From assembly GCF_002099195.1 (NCBI RefSeq), contig NZ_NBYX01000001.1:620168-684167 (forward strand): a stretch of DNA of 64,000 bases, read 5' to 3'. The DNA is from Burkholderia puraquae. GTDB lineage: Bacteria; Pseudomonadota; Gammaproteobacteria; Burkholderiales; Burkholderiaceae. Shown one piece after another: positions 34,826-44,739 of this stretch. Under the pieces are notes generated by a model. The model saw only the letters and a list, made by a program, of their open reading frames with translations, ran no database searches and was not told where the DNA came from. Numbering within the stretch: the first letter of the stretch is position 1; each line of letters starts with the position of its first letter. Made by a program: the position numbers and the translations under genes.

Positions 34826-36154
34826 ATGTCCACTCATCACGCCCAGGCCCTGTCCCCCGCCGCCGGCGACGCGAGCGCGTCGCTGAACCGGCTGCTGTTC
34901 CGCAAACTCCTGCCGCTGCTGATCGCCGCCTACGTGATCAGCTTTCTCGACCGCACCAACATCGCATTCGCCAAACATTCGATGGGGGTCGATCTCGGCA
35001 TTTCATCGGCCGCGTACGGACTCGGTGCGGGGTTGTTCTTCCTGACCTACGCGCTCTTCGAGATCCCGAGCAACCTGATCATGCATCGCGTCGGCGCGCG
35101 CTTCTGGATCACGCGGATCATGATCACGTGGGGCGCACTGTCGGTCGCGATGGCGTTCGTCAGCGGCGAGACGTCGTTCTACGTGATGCGCCTGCTGCTC
35201 GGGGCCGCCGAAGCCGGCCTGTTTCCCGGCGTGATGCTGTACCTGACGTACTGGTTCGGCCGCGAGGAGCGTGCGCGCGCAACCGGCTATTTCCTGCTTG
35301 GGGTGTGCATCGCGAACATCGTCGGCGGGCCGCTGGCCGGCGCGCTGATCGAGCTCGACGGCACGCTCGGCTTCCACGGCTGGCAATGGCTGTTCGTCGT
35401 CGAAGGCATTCCGGCGATCCTGCTGGCGTTCGTCGTGTGGACCCGGCTGCCGGATCGTCCGAGCACCGCGCCGTGGCTCTCCCCGGAAACCGGCCGCGCA
35501 CTCGAACGCACGCTGGCCGCCGAGCAGGATGCGGGCGTCGGCACGCACGGCAGCCATGCATTCGGCACCGTGCTGCGCGATCCGCAGATCTGGCTCGCGA
35601 TCTTCGTGTACTTCTGCCACCAGTTGACCATCTACACGGTGATTTTCTTCCTGCCGGGCATCATCGGCGCGTCGGGGCGCTTCTCGCCGTTCGCGGTCGG
35701 GTTGTTGACCGCGCTGCCCTGGCTCGCCGCCGCGTGCGGCGCCGCGACGCTGCCGCGCTTCGCGCGCGAGTCGCGGCATTCGCGCCGGATGCTGTGTGCG
35801 GGGCTGTTCGTGATGGCGATCGGGATGGTCGGCGCCGCGCATGCGTCACCTGCAGCGGGACTCCTGTGTGTGTGCGTGGCCGCGTCGATGTTCTTCGTCG
35901 TGCAGTCGATCGTGTTCACGTTTCCCGCGTCTCGGCTCGCCGGCAGCGCGCTGGCCGGCGGCCTCGGACTCGTGAATACGTGCGGGTTGCTCGGCGGCTT
36001 CGTCGGGCCGACCGTCGTCGGCGCGATCGAACAGGCGACCGGCAATGCGAAGAACGGGTTGACGCTGCTTGCGGCCGCGCTCGTCATCGCGGCGTTCGCC
36101 AGCCTCGCGTTGCGGCACGGGCACGAGCGCGCCGACGTGCGGCCGCGCGGCTGA
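34826..36154 (+). CDS. MFS transporter (anion:cation symporter family)
   Basis: A 442-residue twelve-helix major facilitator of the ACS group. The LDRTNIAFAKHSMGVDLGISSAAYGLGAGLFFL segment and ALFEIPSNLIMHRVGARFWITRIMITWG are typical of proton-coupled carboxylate importers. GGAG lies ahead of the ATG at 34826. It follows the SDR-BKACE genes on the same strand and probably imports their substrate. Confidence 0.9.
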   Translation: MSTHHAQALSPAAGDASASLNRLLFRKLLPLLIAAYVISFLDRTNIAFAKHSMGVDLGISSAAYGLGAGLFFLTYALFEIPSNLIMHRVGARFWITRIMITWGALSVAMAFVSGETSFYVMRLLLGAAEAGLFPGVMLYLTYWFGREERARATGYFLLGVCIANIVGGPLAGALIELDGTLGFHGWQWLFVVEGIPAILLAFVVWTRLPDRPSTAPWLSPETGRALERTLAAEQDAGVGTHGSHAFGTVLRDPQIWLAIFVYFCHQLTIYTVIFFLPGIIGASGRFSPFAVGLLTALPWLAAACGAATLPRFARESRHSRRMLCAGLFVMAIGMVGAAHASPAAGLLCVCVAASMFFVVQSIVFTFPASRLAGSALAGGLGLVNTCGLLGGFVGPTVVGAIEQATGNAKNGLTLLAAALVIAAFASLALRHGHERADVRPRG

Positions 36155-36311
36155 AAGACCGGCTGGAATCAAGCTGGCGGGAGGCGGCCTGACCCGCCGC
36201 ATCTCGCTTCGATCGATCAGAACAGATACATCGTCGCGGCGATCGGGCGGGTGCTCGATGAGGCGATATGCGTGCCGCCACGTGGGTCGCGAATCCCGAT
36301 GGACCGGCGAA

Positions 36312-37646
36312 TCAACGCGCCACCGTCGCCGGCGTGCTCGCGGTCGCGACCTCACTCCCCCGCCGCTCCGCCACCCGCTGCGCGAACCGGTACGCGACCA
36401 GCGAGCCCGCCACCGCAAGCAGCATCGGCACGAGGGCGTCGTGATTCGCGCGCGTGAATTCGAGCAGCAGCACGACGGCCGTGATCGGCATCTGCATCGA
36501 CGCGGCCAGGAACGCGGTCGCGCCGATCAGCGCACATCCGCCGATCGATGCACCCGGCCACACGAGGCTCCACAGCCCACCGAGCACGACACCGAGCAGC
36601 GCGCCGTTCGCGAGGCCCGGCGTCAGCAGCCCGCCTTCCGCGCCGGCCCGCAGGCTGCCGGCCTCGATCAGCACCTTCAGCACGAGCAGCGCAGCGGCAA
36701 CACCGATCGTCAGCGAACCGTCGAAACCCAGCGATGCCGGCCCCTTGCCGTTGCCGAGCAGTTGAGGAAAGCGCATCGCGAGCACACCGATCACCGCGAA
36801 ATTGACCAGCGCGAACACGGGCAGCCGCCAGTCTTTCGGCGCGTCCGCTCGCGCGCGGGTCGTGAGCCGCACGAAGCCGTACGCGGCGAAACCGAACAGC
36901 GGCCCGCAGACGATCGACCAGGCGACGAGCGGCGTGCTCAGCACGAACGCCGGCACCGTGTACTGGTGCTCGTTGCCGAGACCGATCCACGCGACGACGG
37001 CCGCGATGGCCGATGTCACGACCGCCACGACCAGCGCGCGCAGTTCGAACGTGCCGAGCAGCACTTCGAGCACGAAGATCGCGCCGCCCAGCGGCACGTT
37101 GTAGACGGCCGCAAGGCCCGCGCCGGCACCGCACGCGACCATCAGCCGGCAGTCGTCGGGCGTGAGTCGCGCCGCATGGGCGAACCGCCCGGCCAGCAGC
37201 GAACCGATCTCGCGCGGCGCGACTTCGCGGCCGAGCGGCGAGCCGAGCGCAACGGTAACGATCTGCAGCAGCGCGTGAACCGTCGTGCTGGCGAACGGCA
37301 TCCGCGGATCGGCCGCACGCACCGCGCGGCGGATGCTGACGAGCGGCCGGCCATACCGGTACAGCGCCCACCAGCCGCCGCCGGCGACGATCCCGCAACC
37401 GACCAGAACCGCGAGCCGGCGCAGCGGATCGGCCGCGGTCACGCCAGTGAGGAAGCTTTCGGACCCGATCACGTGCGCGACGCCGTAGCCGTACGCGATG
37501 TGCTGGATCGCATGCAGCAACAGCGCGAGCAGCATGCCGCCGAGGCCCGCGCCGATGCCGGTCAGGACCGTGACGACGGCCAGGCGCGCGAACGGGCTGG
37601 CGGGCGGCGAAGAGGATGCGGGAGCGGACGGGAGATCGAGGCGCAT
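36312..37646 (-). CDS. CLC-family chloride channel/transporter
   Basis: A 444-residue CLC protein with the expected 16-18 helices. The gating-glutamate motif reads PLGREVAPRE (Glu about 141) in place of the usual GKEGP, and the canonical GSGIP chloride-coordinating motif is not seen. The late GAEGGLLTPGLANGALLG segment stands for the GxFxP region. This fits a divergent CLC subfamily rather than ClcA, so ion choice and transport mode are uncertain. It converges on the MFS gene. An AT-rich promoter with a short dyad lies upstream. Confidence 0.85.
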   Translation of the reverse strand: MRLDLPSAPASSSPPASPFARLAVVTVLTGIGAGLGGMLLALLLHAIQHIAYGYGVAHVIGSESFLTGVTAADPLRRLAVLVGCGIVAGGGWWALYRYGRPLVSIRRAVRAADPRMPFASTTVHALLQIVTVALGSPLGREVAPREIGSLLAGRFAHAARLTPDDCRLMVACGAGAGLAAVYNVPLGGAIFVLEVLLGTFELRALVVAVVTSAIAAVVAWIGLGNEHQYTVPAFVLSTPLVAWSIVCGPLFGFAAYGFVRLTTRARADAPKDWRLPVFALVNFAVIGVLAMRFPQLLGNGKGPASLGFDGSLTIGVAAALLVLKVLIEAGSLRAGAEGGLLTPGLANGALLGVVLGGLWSLVWPGASIGGCALIGATAFLAASMQMPITAVVLLLEFTRANHDALVPMLLAVAGSLVAYRFAQRVAERRGSEVATASTPATVAR

Positions 37647-37757
37647 GAGGTCGGCGAACGAGGATCGAAAGGACGGTGCGCAAGTTGCACGCCGTCGTCA
37701 GGACCGAATCGTAGGCCCGAGCCCATCATGAGACAAACGTATTTTTCAAATCAACTT

Positions 37758-37776
37758 ATGTATTTTGCGAATACAT
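37758..37776. promoter_or_regulatory. Short inverted repeat upstream of the CLC gene
   Basis: ATGTATT (37758-37764) and AATACAT (37770-37776) around TTGCG, in an AT-rich island between the deaminase stop and the CLC start. It may be an operator or part of the CLC promoter. Confidence 0.35.
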
Positions 37777-37811
37777 GAGAGCCGGCAGGCCGTAATGGCC
37801 CGCCTTCCACG

Positions 37812-39053
37812 TCAATCCGGATAGGTGACGCGCTCCGGTTCGCGCCGCATGATCACCTTCCCGTGGCGCACCGACAGCGTGGCCTTCGCCTGCCGCCGCA
37901 CCGCTTCGTAGTCGCTGTCCGCGTCGAGCACGACGAGATTCGCCGGACGCCCGACCGCGATGCCGTAGCCGTCGCCGAGATGCATCGCCGTCGCGCTGTG
38001 GTCGGTCACGAAGTCGAGGCAGCGCTGCAGATCCTGGTAGCCCATCATGTGGCAGATATGGAGGCCCGCATCGAGCACGCGCAGGATGTTGCCGTTGCCG
38101 AGCGGGTACCACGGATCCTTGATCGAATCCTGCCCGAAGCACACGTTGATGCCCGCGCGATCGAGTTCCGCGACGCGCGTGACGCCGCGCCGCTTCGGAA
38201 ACGTGTCGAAGCGGCCCTGCAGGTGGATGCTCTCGGTCGGGCACGAGATGAAGTTCAGGCCCGCGCGCTTCAGCAAGCGGAACAGCTTCGAGCAGTACGC
38301 GTTGTCGTACGAACCCATCGCGGTCGTGTGGCTCGCCGTCACGCGCGCGCCCATCCCGCGCACGCGCGTCTCTTCCGCGAGCACTTCGAGGAAACGCGAA
38401 TGCGGATCGTCGGTCTCGTCGCAATGCACGTCGACGAGGCAGCCGGTGCGCTCCGCCAGATCCATCAGGAAGCGGATCGAGCTGACGCCCTGCTCGCGCG
38501 TGTTCTCGAAATGCGGAATCCCGCCGACGACATCGGCGCCCAGTTCGATCGCCTGCTCCATCAGCGCACGGCCGCCGTCGAACGATTCGATGCCTTCCTG
38601 CGGAAACGCGACGATCTGCAGGTCGATCAGCCCGCGCGCCTCGTCCTTCACTTCCAGCATCGCCTTCAGCGCGGCAAGCGTCGGATCGGTGACGTCGACA
38701 TGCGTGCGCACGTGCTGGATCCCGTGATCGCGCAGCATGCCGATCGCCGCATGCGCGCGGGTCTTCGTGTCGTCGTGCGTGATCGTCGCCTTGCGTTCGG
38801 CCCAGCGCTCGATGCCCTCGAACAGCGTGCCGCTCATGTTCCACGCGGGCTCGCCGGCCGTCAGCACCGCATCGAGGTGGATATGCGGCTCGACGAGCGG
38901 CGGAATCGCCAGGCGGCCGCCCGCGTCGACATCACCGGCGCCTGAGGACACGACCGGAGCCGACTGTGCGTCGACCCGCGCGATCGCGCCGCCGTCGATG
39001 CCGATCGTGAACAGGCCGTCGCGGCCGCGCAGGCGTACGTTGAACAGATTCAT
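37812..39053 (-). CDS. Cytosine deaminase-like metal-dependent amidohydrolase
   Basis: A 413-residue amidohydrolase of the cytosine deaminase group. Metal and catalytic elements are all present: HIH in PLVEPHIHLDAVL, VDVHCDETDDP, TASHTTAMGS, and the Asp in CFGQDSIKDPW. It hydrolyses an amino or imino group of a ring compound; members deaminate cytosine, isoguanine or creatinine-like substrates. The ATG at 39053 has GGAG 7 nt upstream. No pyrimidine permease is adjacent; the divergent neighbour is a porin. Substrate not fixed by sequence. Confidence 0.87.
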   Translation of the reverse strand: MNLFNVRLRGRDGLFTIGIDGGAIARVDAQSAPVVSSGAGDVDAGGRLAIPPLVEPHIHLDAVLTAGEPAWNMSGTLFEGIERWAERKATITHDDTKTRAHAAIGMLRDHGIQHVRTHVDVTDPTLAALKAMLEVKDEARGLIDLQIVAFPQEGIESFDGGRALMEQAIELGADVVGGIPHFENTREQGVSSIRFLMDLAERTGCLVDVHCDETDDPHSRFLEVLAEETRVRGMGARVTASHTTAMGSYDNAYCSKLFRLLKRAGLNFISCPTESIHLQGRFDTFPKRRGVTRVAELDRAGINVCFGQDSIKDPWYPLGNGNILRVLDAGLHICHMMGYQDLQRCLDFVTDHSATAMHLGDGYGIAVGRPANLVVLDADSDYEAVRRQAKATLSVRHGKVIMRREPERVTYPD

Positions 39054-39484
39054 GTGGAGTCTCCCCGTGGCATCCATGAAAACGGCCGCGCTTTGCGTCG
39101 GCAGCCGTGCGATCCAGTTGACGAGTATGGGTGAAACGCGTCGATGCGCGCGCGCCCGCCTTCGAATGCGTGTGACGCCGGTCGTGCGTGTCGGCGCGAA
39201 CGCCCCATTCTCCGCGCGCCGGTCGCGCCGATCAACCGCCGTGCCACGTCCTGCGCATGTTGCAGCAACGCGACAACCGGCCCGCACCGAACGGATGCCA
39301 CCCGCGCGTGATCGGGCAAAAAACGCCGGCGTCAGGCGCACGTTGTGCGTCGTGTCAGTTTTGTGAAGGACTCTTGCGGGATCCGGAAAGGTGCGCTCGC
39401 GGCGCCTGGCGGCCTTGCGCGCGCGATGCATTCCTATACTTGCGCCGAACTTTCGTTCCCAGTCCCACACGCAGGAGCCTTGAC
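39054..39484. other. Long divergent intergenic region (deaminase / porin)
   Basis: About 430 bases without a supported gene. It must hold the porin promoter and leader, including AGGAG at 39473-39477, and the deaminase promoter. A small CGCAC-GTT-GTGCG dyad is at 39337-39349. I see no convincing small RNA, although porin leaders are often sRNA targets. Confidence 0.45.
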
Positions 39485-40627
39485 TTGAAAAAGACCCTCA
39501 TCGCCGGCGCATGCACCGCCGCACTGTTCGCCCCGCTCGCTCACGCACAGAGCTCGGTCACGCTGTACGGCCTGATCGACGCCGGCATCGTGTACACCAA
39601 CAACGCCAATGGCGCGTCGCTGTGGCGCCTGAATAGCGGCACCGTCAACGGCAGCCGCGTCGGGTTTCGCGGCACCGAGGATCTCGGCGGCGGCCTGAAG
39701 GCGCTGTTCGTGCTCGAGAACGGCTTCAACGTGAACAACGGCGGGCTCGGGCAGGACGGCAAGCTGTTCGGCCGCCACGCGTATGTCGGCCTGAGCCAGA
39801 ACGGCTACGGCACGCTGACGCTCGGCCGCCAGTACGACACGATGGTCGACTTCGTCGCACCGTTGTCGGCCACGGCCGGCGACTTCGGCGACGCGAGCTT
39901 CGCGCATCCGTTCGACAACGACAACCTGAACCACTCGCTGCGCATCAACAATGCGGTCAAGTACACGAGCGAGACCTATGCGGGCTTCAAGGTCGGCGCG
40001 ATGTACGCGTTCTCGAACGCGACCAACTTCGGCGCGAACCGCGCATACAGCGTCGCGGCGAGCTACACGAACGGCCCGCTGAAGCTGGCCGGCGCGTACC
40101 TGCAGATGAACGGCACGAAGGGCTCGACGAGCGCGAGCGCCGGCGCGACCGATGCGGCCGAAGCAAAGAGCCTGAACCAGGGCGGCTGGTCGATCAGCTC
40201 GGACCGCATGCGTTCGTACGGCGGCGGCATCAGCTACGGGTTCGGCCCGGCTACCGTCGGCTTCGTCTATACGCGCTCGCAGTACGACAACACGGGCTCG
40301 TTCGGCTCGAACGGCCAGGTCGCGTTCAACAACTACGACGTGAACGTGCGCTATGCGGTGACGCCGGCCGTCAGCGTCGGCGCGGCCTACGTGTATACGG
40401 ACGCCAGCGTGTCGAACCCGGACAGCAAGCACGGCACCGATCCGAAGTGGCACCAGGTCGACCTGCAGGCCGTCTACAAGCTGTCGCGCCGCACGGACGT
40501 CTACGCGGAAGCGATGTTCCAGCACGCGTCGGGCCGCGGTTACCAGGCGTTCATCAACGGCTCGGGCGGCGCATCGAGCACGGCAAACCAGGTCGTCGGC
40601 ACGATCGGCATGCGCACGCGCTTCTGA
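39485..40627 (+). CDS. Trimeric outer-membrane porin (OmpC/Gram-negative porin family)
   Basis: A 380-residue Burkholderiales-type porin. Signal peptide MKKTLIAGACTAALFAPLAHA, then QSSVTLYGLIDAGIVY, the standard first strand, and a terminal strand GTIGMRTRF ending in Phe as required for BAM assembly. The RVGFRGTEDLGGGLKALFVLENGFN segment is diagnostic. Sixteen strands are expected, forming a general diffusion pore. The start is TTG at 39485 with AGGAG 7 nt ahead; no ATG gives a signal peptide. Confidence 0.94.
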   Translation: MKKTLIAGACTAALFAPLAHAQSSVTLYGLIDAGIVYTNNANGASLWRLNSGTVNGSRVGFRGTEDLGGGLKALFVLENGFNVNNGGLGQDGKLFGRHAYVGLSQNGYGTLTLGRQYDTMVDFVAPLSATAGDFGDASFAHPFDNDNLNHSLRINNAVKYTSETYAGFKVGAMYAFSNATNFGANRAYSVAASYTNGPLKLAGAYLQMNGTKGSTSASAGATDAAEAKSLNQGGWSISSDRMRSYGGGISYGFGPATVGFVYTRSQYDNTGSFGSNGQVAFNNYDVNVRYAVTPAVSVGAAYVYTDASVSNPDSKHGTDPKWHQVDLQAVYKLSRRTDVYAEAMFQHASGRGYQAFINGSGGASSTANQVVGTIGMRTRF

Positions 40628-40843
40628 CCGGCGCGATGCATCCCCGCCCGCCGGCCACGAACCTGCGTTCGCACACGGGTTCGTTCGCCGCGGGCGGCTT
40701 GCACCAATGTTGTTCCTTCTGGAAGGCAGCCTGCCTGGAATCGGGGTTTTTACGCGCACGGGTGCTGCGTAGACTGCCAGCAAAGGTCAGGGTCACGCAT
40801 CGCGCGTCGAACCGGCCGCCCACCCCGTACCCAGGAGAACCTC

Positions 40844-41146
40844 GTGAAATCGCTCGTCGTTACCGCCGCCGCTGCCGTCCTGCTCGCTGCACCGGCCCTG
40901 TCTTTCGCCCAGTCGGCAAAGTCGCCCGTCACGCGCGCGCAAGTGCTGCAGGAGCTGATCGATCTCGAGTCGGTCGGCTACAACCCGGCGCGCGGCGAAG
41001 TCAACAACTATCCGGATGACATCATGGCGGCGCAGGAACGACTCCACGAAAAACGTCTCGCGGAGCAGAAGGCCGCACACACCGCATACGGCCCGGCCGG
41101 CGAACCGGCAACGGAATCGGGCGCGGCGGCCAAGCCCGCGCTGTGA
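40844..41146 (+). CDS. DUF4148 secreted protein
   Basis: A 100-residue protein with a signal peptide (MKSLVVTAAAAVLLAAPALSFA) and the DUF4148 core SPVTRAQVLQELIDLESVGYNPARGE with NYPDDIMAAQERLHEK. Second member of the family in this window (the other at 6149-6475). Probably periplasmic, function unknown. CAGGAG precedes the ATG. Confidence 0.9.
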   Translation: MKSLVVTAAAAVLLAAPALSFAQSAKSPVTRAQVLQELIDLESVGYNPARGEVNNYPDDIMAAQERLHEKRLAEQKAAHTAYGPAGEPATESGAAAKPAL

Positions 41147-41271
41147 CGGCATGACGAAGCGCCCCGCCCGCGTGAACGATGTACTGCGGGCGCGGCGCGG
41201 GTTGCGTTCGCCTGCTTTGCTTGAAAAGAAGACGCCGACGGTGCGGCAGTGCGCCGATGCGCGTCCGCCGC

Positions 41272-42219
41272 TCAGGCCGCCTGCGGTTCGCGATCGATCG
41301 CGTTCAGCATCTCGACGTCGCGCGCGATCATCCCCGGCACCTGGGCACGCAGCATCTCGACCCAGGTCCGCACCTTTGCATCGACGAAGCGGCGCGACGG
41401 ATACAGCGCGTACACGTTCATCTTCTGCAGGATATGCGCGGGCAGCACGCGGACGAGCGTGCCGTCGCGCAATGCGTCGATCGCCGAGTACAGCGGCAGC
41501 ATGCCGATCCCGATGCCGTCGCGGATCGCGAGGGCGAGCGATTCGGCCGTATTGGTCTGCACCGGCCCCGCGACGTGGATCTGCTCGACGCCTTCGGGCC
41601 CTTCGAGCACCCATTCGTGCGTCGGGAACGCCGGCGTGCACAGCGTCAGGCACGCGTGCGCGGCGAGATCCTGCGGACGGGCCGGCGCGCCGTGGCGTTT
41701 CACATAGTCGGGCGACGCGCACAGGATGCTGAAGGTCGAGCCGAGCAGGTGCGACACGAGCTCCGAATCGGGCAGCGACGACGCGGTCACGACGGCCATG
41801 TCGCTCGTGCCGTCGAACAGGTCGGGCATGCGCTGCGACAGCGACAGTTCGATCGACACGTCCGGGAACTGCGCGTGATAGCGCGTCAGCGCGGGCAATA
41901 CATAGTGATGGCCGACGCTCGCGAAGCTGTGCATGCGCAGCACGCCGGCCGGCCGTTCGTGCGCGCAGCTCGCCTCTTCTTCCGCGCGGTCGACGTCGGC
42001 GAGGATCTGGCGGCAGCGCCGCAGATAGCTTTCGCCGGCCGACGTGAGCGCGAGGCGGCGCGTCGAACGATTCATCAGACGGGTGCGCAGGCGCGCCTCG
42101 AGCTCCGACACTGCGCGCGACATCGCGCCCGTCGTCGAATTCAGCGATTGCGCGGCGGCGGTGAAACTGCCTGTCTCGACGACGCGCGAAAACACCCGCA
42201 TGTTTTGTAGGGTATCCAT
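41272..42219 (-). CDS. LysR-family transcriptional regulator
   Basis: A 315-residue LysR regulator with an N-terminal winged helix (MDTLQNMRVFSRVVETGSFTAAAQSLNSTTGAMSRAVSELEARL) and a type 2 periplasmic-binding-like effector domain. It is divergent from a FUSC efflux protein (199-nt gap), as AaeR is from the aromatic-acid exporter genes, so it probably controls it in response to an aromatic or lipophilic acid (inference). Confidence 0.92.
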   Translation of the reverse strand: MDTLQNMRVFSRVVETGSFTAAAQSLNSTTGAMSRAVSELEARLRTRLMNRSTRRLALTSAGESYLRRCRQILADVDRAEEEASCAHERPAGVLRMHSFASVGHHYVLPALTRYHAQFPDVSIELSLSQRMPDLFDGTSDMAVVTASSLPDSELVSHLLGSTFSILCASPDYVKRHGAPARPQDLAAHACLTLCTPAFPTHEWVLEGPEGVEQIHVAGPVQTNTAESLALAIRDGIGIGMLPLYSAIDALRDGTLVRVLPAHILQKMNVYALYPSRRFVDAKVRTWVEMLRAQVPGMIARDVEMLNAIDREPQAA

Positions 42220-42418
42220 TCCTGTGAGCGACCTGTAGCGGAGCCGCTATTTTCCTCCACGGGATGCGACAGATTGTTACTCCGGCTGCAACTATCGTTT
42301 CCCCGCAGCTGCGTTAATGCGCAGGCGCCGCACTCCTACAATCGGCGCCTCACCAGTCGAACGGACCCGTTCGGACGCGCCGCGCACCCTGCCGGCCCCG
42401 TACCGGCCCCCTCTTTTC

Positions 42419-44602
42419 ATGAAGCCACCACCTGCGATCGAGCGTCCTTCCATCGAACCGGCACGATGGAGAACATGGCTCGATCCGCTCGGCGACGCGG
42501 CGCGCGACTGGGCCGCGAGCGACGGGCTGATCTGGCTGCACCTCGCGAAAACCGTGTTCGCGGCGCTCCTCGCGATGGGCATCGCGATGCGCCTGGAGAT
42601 GTCGCAGCCGCGCACGGCGATGACGACCGTGTTCGTGCTGATGCAGCCGCTGTCGGGGATGGTGTTCGCCAAGAGTTTCTATCGCGTGCTCGGCACGGCG
42701 GCCGGCCTCGTCGCCGCGCTCGCGCTCGGCGGGCTGTTCGCGCAGCAGCCCGAGCTGTACATGGCCGGCATCACGCTATGGATCGGCACCTGCATCGCGC
42801 TCGCGGTGCGCAACCGCCACTTCCGCTGGTACGGCTTCGTGCTCGCCGGCTACACGGCCGCGCTGATCGGCCTGCCGTCCGTGATGACCCCGCAGACGCT
42901 GTTCCAGTCCGCGCTCACCCGTGCCGCGGAAGTCGCGCTCGGCATCGCGTGCTCGGGCGCGGTCAGCGCGCTGATCCTGCCGCTCAGCTCCGCGAAGGCG
43001 CTGATGCGTTCGCTGGGCACCCGCCATGCGACGTTCGCGGCGTTCACGGCCGGCGCGCTCGCGGGCGACGTCGCACGCGGCGATTTCGAGCGGCGTTTCG
43101 CCGATTTCGTCGACGACATCGTCGGCTTCGAGGCCAACCGCGCATTCGCGTCGTTCGAGGATCCGCACATTCGCGCGCGCAGCCGCCGCCTCGCACGGCT
43201 GAACAGCGAGTTCATGAACGCGTGCACGCGGCTGCACGCGCTGCACCAGCTCGTCAAGCGGCTGCGCGCCAATGGCTCGGACGCGGTGCTCGATGCGCTG
43301 GCGCCGCACGTCGATGCGCTCGCGCAACGCTTCGCCGCGCTGCGCGACGAGCGGCAGCGCGGCCTTGCGCCGGCCACCGGCGCACTGCTCGAACTGCGCC
43401 GTTTCCACAGCGCGTTGCCGAAAGCCGCGCGCGCCTCGCGGCGAAACATCGAGGCGCATGCGGCCGGCGGCCTGCTCGATTTCGATACCGCGATCGAGCT
43501 GCTGTACCGCTTCATCGGCGAATATCTCGGCTATGCCGACACCTATGCGTCGCTCGACCAGGACGATCACGCGTTCGAACGCTCGGTCACGCATTACGCG
43601 GTGAAAACCAACGCATTCTTCGTCGGCTTCGCGTTCCTGCGTACGGTCGTCGCCGTCGGCGCGATGAGCGCGTTCTGGCTTGCCTCCGAATGGCCGAGCG
43701 GCCCGCTCGCCGTGATCGCCACCGCGATCGCGTGCGCGCTCAGCTCGACGTCGCCGCGCGCGCCGAAGTTCGTCGCGCAGATGAGTGTCGGCGCGGCGTT
43801 CGCGACCGCCGTCGGCTACCTGTTCCTGTGCTACGTGTATCCGAACATCGACGGCTTTCCGCTGCTGTGCGCCGCGCTCGCGCCGGTGCTCGGCCTCGGC
43901 GCGTTTCTCGCGATGCGGCCGGGCTTGTCCGGCTACGGGATCGGTTTCGCGGTATTTTTCTGCCTGCTCGCGGGGCCCGACAACGCGATTGCATATACGC
44001 CCGAGGTGCTGATCAACAACGGCCTCGCCATCGTCATCGCGATGCTCGCGTGCGCGCTCGTGTTCGCGGTCGTGTTCCCCACCCACATGCCGTGGCTCAC
44101 GGGCCGCATCGCGCACGACCTGCGCCGCCAGGTCACGCTGGCGTGCGAAGGCGCGCCGGACCGCCTTGCGCAGCGCTTCCAGTCGAGCACGCACGACCTG
44201 ATGGCGCAACTGCGCACGCTGCTCGTGAAACGCACGCGGCAGCATCGCGACGCGCTGCGCTGGATGCTGTCGACGCTCGAGGTGGGTCACGCGGTGATCG
44301 ACCTGCGCGACGAACTGAACGCGTTCTGTGCATCGAAACCGCCGCAAACGCTGCGCTGGACCGATTCGATCGACGCGGTGCTGCGCGAGCTGCCGCGCTT
44401 CTTCGACGATCCGACGCCCGGCCATCACGCGCGCACGCTGAAATCGGTGAATCTCGCGATCCGCGCGGCCCAGCATACGCTGCAGGCGTGGTACGCGGTG
44501 CCCAACGAGCGGCACCGCATGCAGCGCATCGTCGGCTGCCTGCACTTCATGCGCAGCGCGCTGCTGGACAAGGATGCGCCGTTCAACCGGCATCGCCACT
44601 GA
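42419..44602 (+). CDS. FUSC-family efflux protein (fusaric acid/aromatic acid exporter-like)
   Basis: A 727-residue membrane protein of the FUSC/AaeB group: an N-terminal bundle of about six helices (residues 40-180), a long cytoplasmic helical region, a second bundle (about 400-560) and a cytoplasmic C-terminus. MSQPRTAMTTVFVLMQPLSGMVFAKSFYRVLGTAAG is a strong family segment. It exports aromatic or hydrophobic acids across the inner membrane. The usual membrane-fusion and outer-membrane partners are missing nearby. The ATG at 42419 gives the family N-terminus. Confidence 0.9.
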   Translation: MKPPPAIERPSIEPARWRTWLDPLGDAARDWAASDGLIWLHLAKTVFAALLAMGIAMRLEMSQPRTAMTTVFVLMQPLSGMVFAKSFYRVLGTAAGLVAALALGGLFAQQPELYMAGITLWIGTCIALAVRNRHFRWYGFVLAGYTAALIGLPSVMTPQTLFQSALTRAAEVALGIACSGAVSALILPLSSAKALMRSLGTRHATFAAFTAGALAGDVARGDFERRFADFVDDIVGFEANRAFASFEDPHIRARSRRLARLNSEFMNACTRLHALHQLVKRLRANGSDAVLDALAPHVDALAQRFAALRDERQRGLAPATGALLELRRFHSALPKAARASRRNIEAHAAGGLLDFDTAIELLYRFIGEYLGYADTYASLDQDDHAFERSVTHYAVKTNAFFVGFAFLRTVVAVGAMSAFWLASEWPSGPLAVIATAIACALSSTSPRAPKFVAQMSVGAAFATAVGYLFLCYVYPNIDGFPLLCAALAPVLGLGAFLAMRPGLSGYGIGFAVFFCLLAGPDNAIAYTPEVLINNGLAIVIAMLACALVFAVVFPTHMPWLTGRIAHDLRRQVTLACEGAPDRLAQRFQSSTHDLMAQLRTLLVKRTRQHRDALRWMLSTLEVGHAVIDLRDELNAFCASKPPQTLRWTDSIDAVLRELPRFFDDPTPGHHARTLKSVNLAIRAAQHTLQAWYAVPNERHRMQRIVGCLHFMRSALLDKDAPFNRHRH

Positions 44603-44739
44603 CGATCGATGCACGCACAACGGGATCCTTGTTCCGGATGGAAATAAGCTCTACAGCCGCGGTGATTAATCTTTAAGCAGTGCGAGCCTATAGTTTCCTC
44701 ACTGCCAGCGAGACTGGCACTCACCCAGGAGAAACCAAA

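Noticed and set aside
42776..44620. A 614-codon frame opposite the FUSC gene
   Set aside because: Charged low-complexity translation typical of antisense frames in high-GC DNA.
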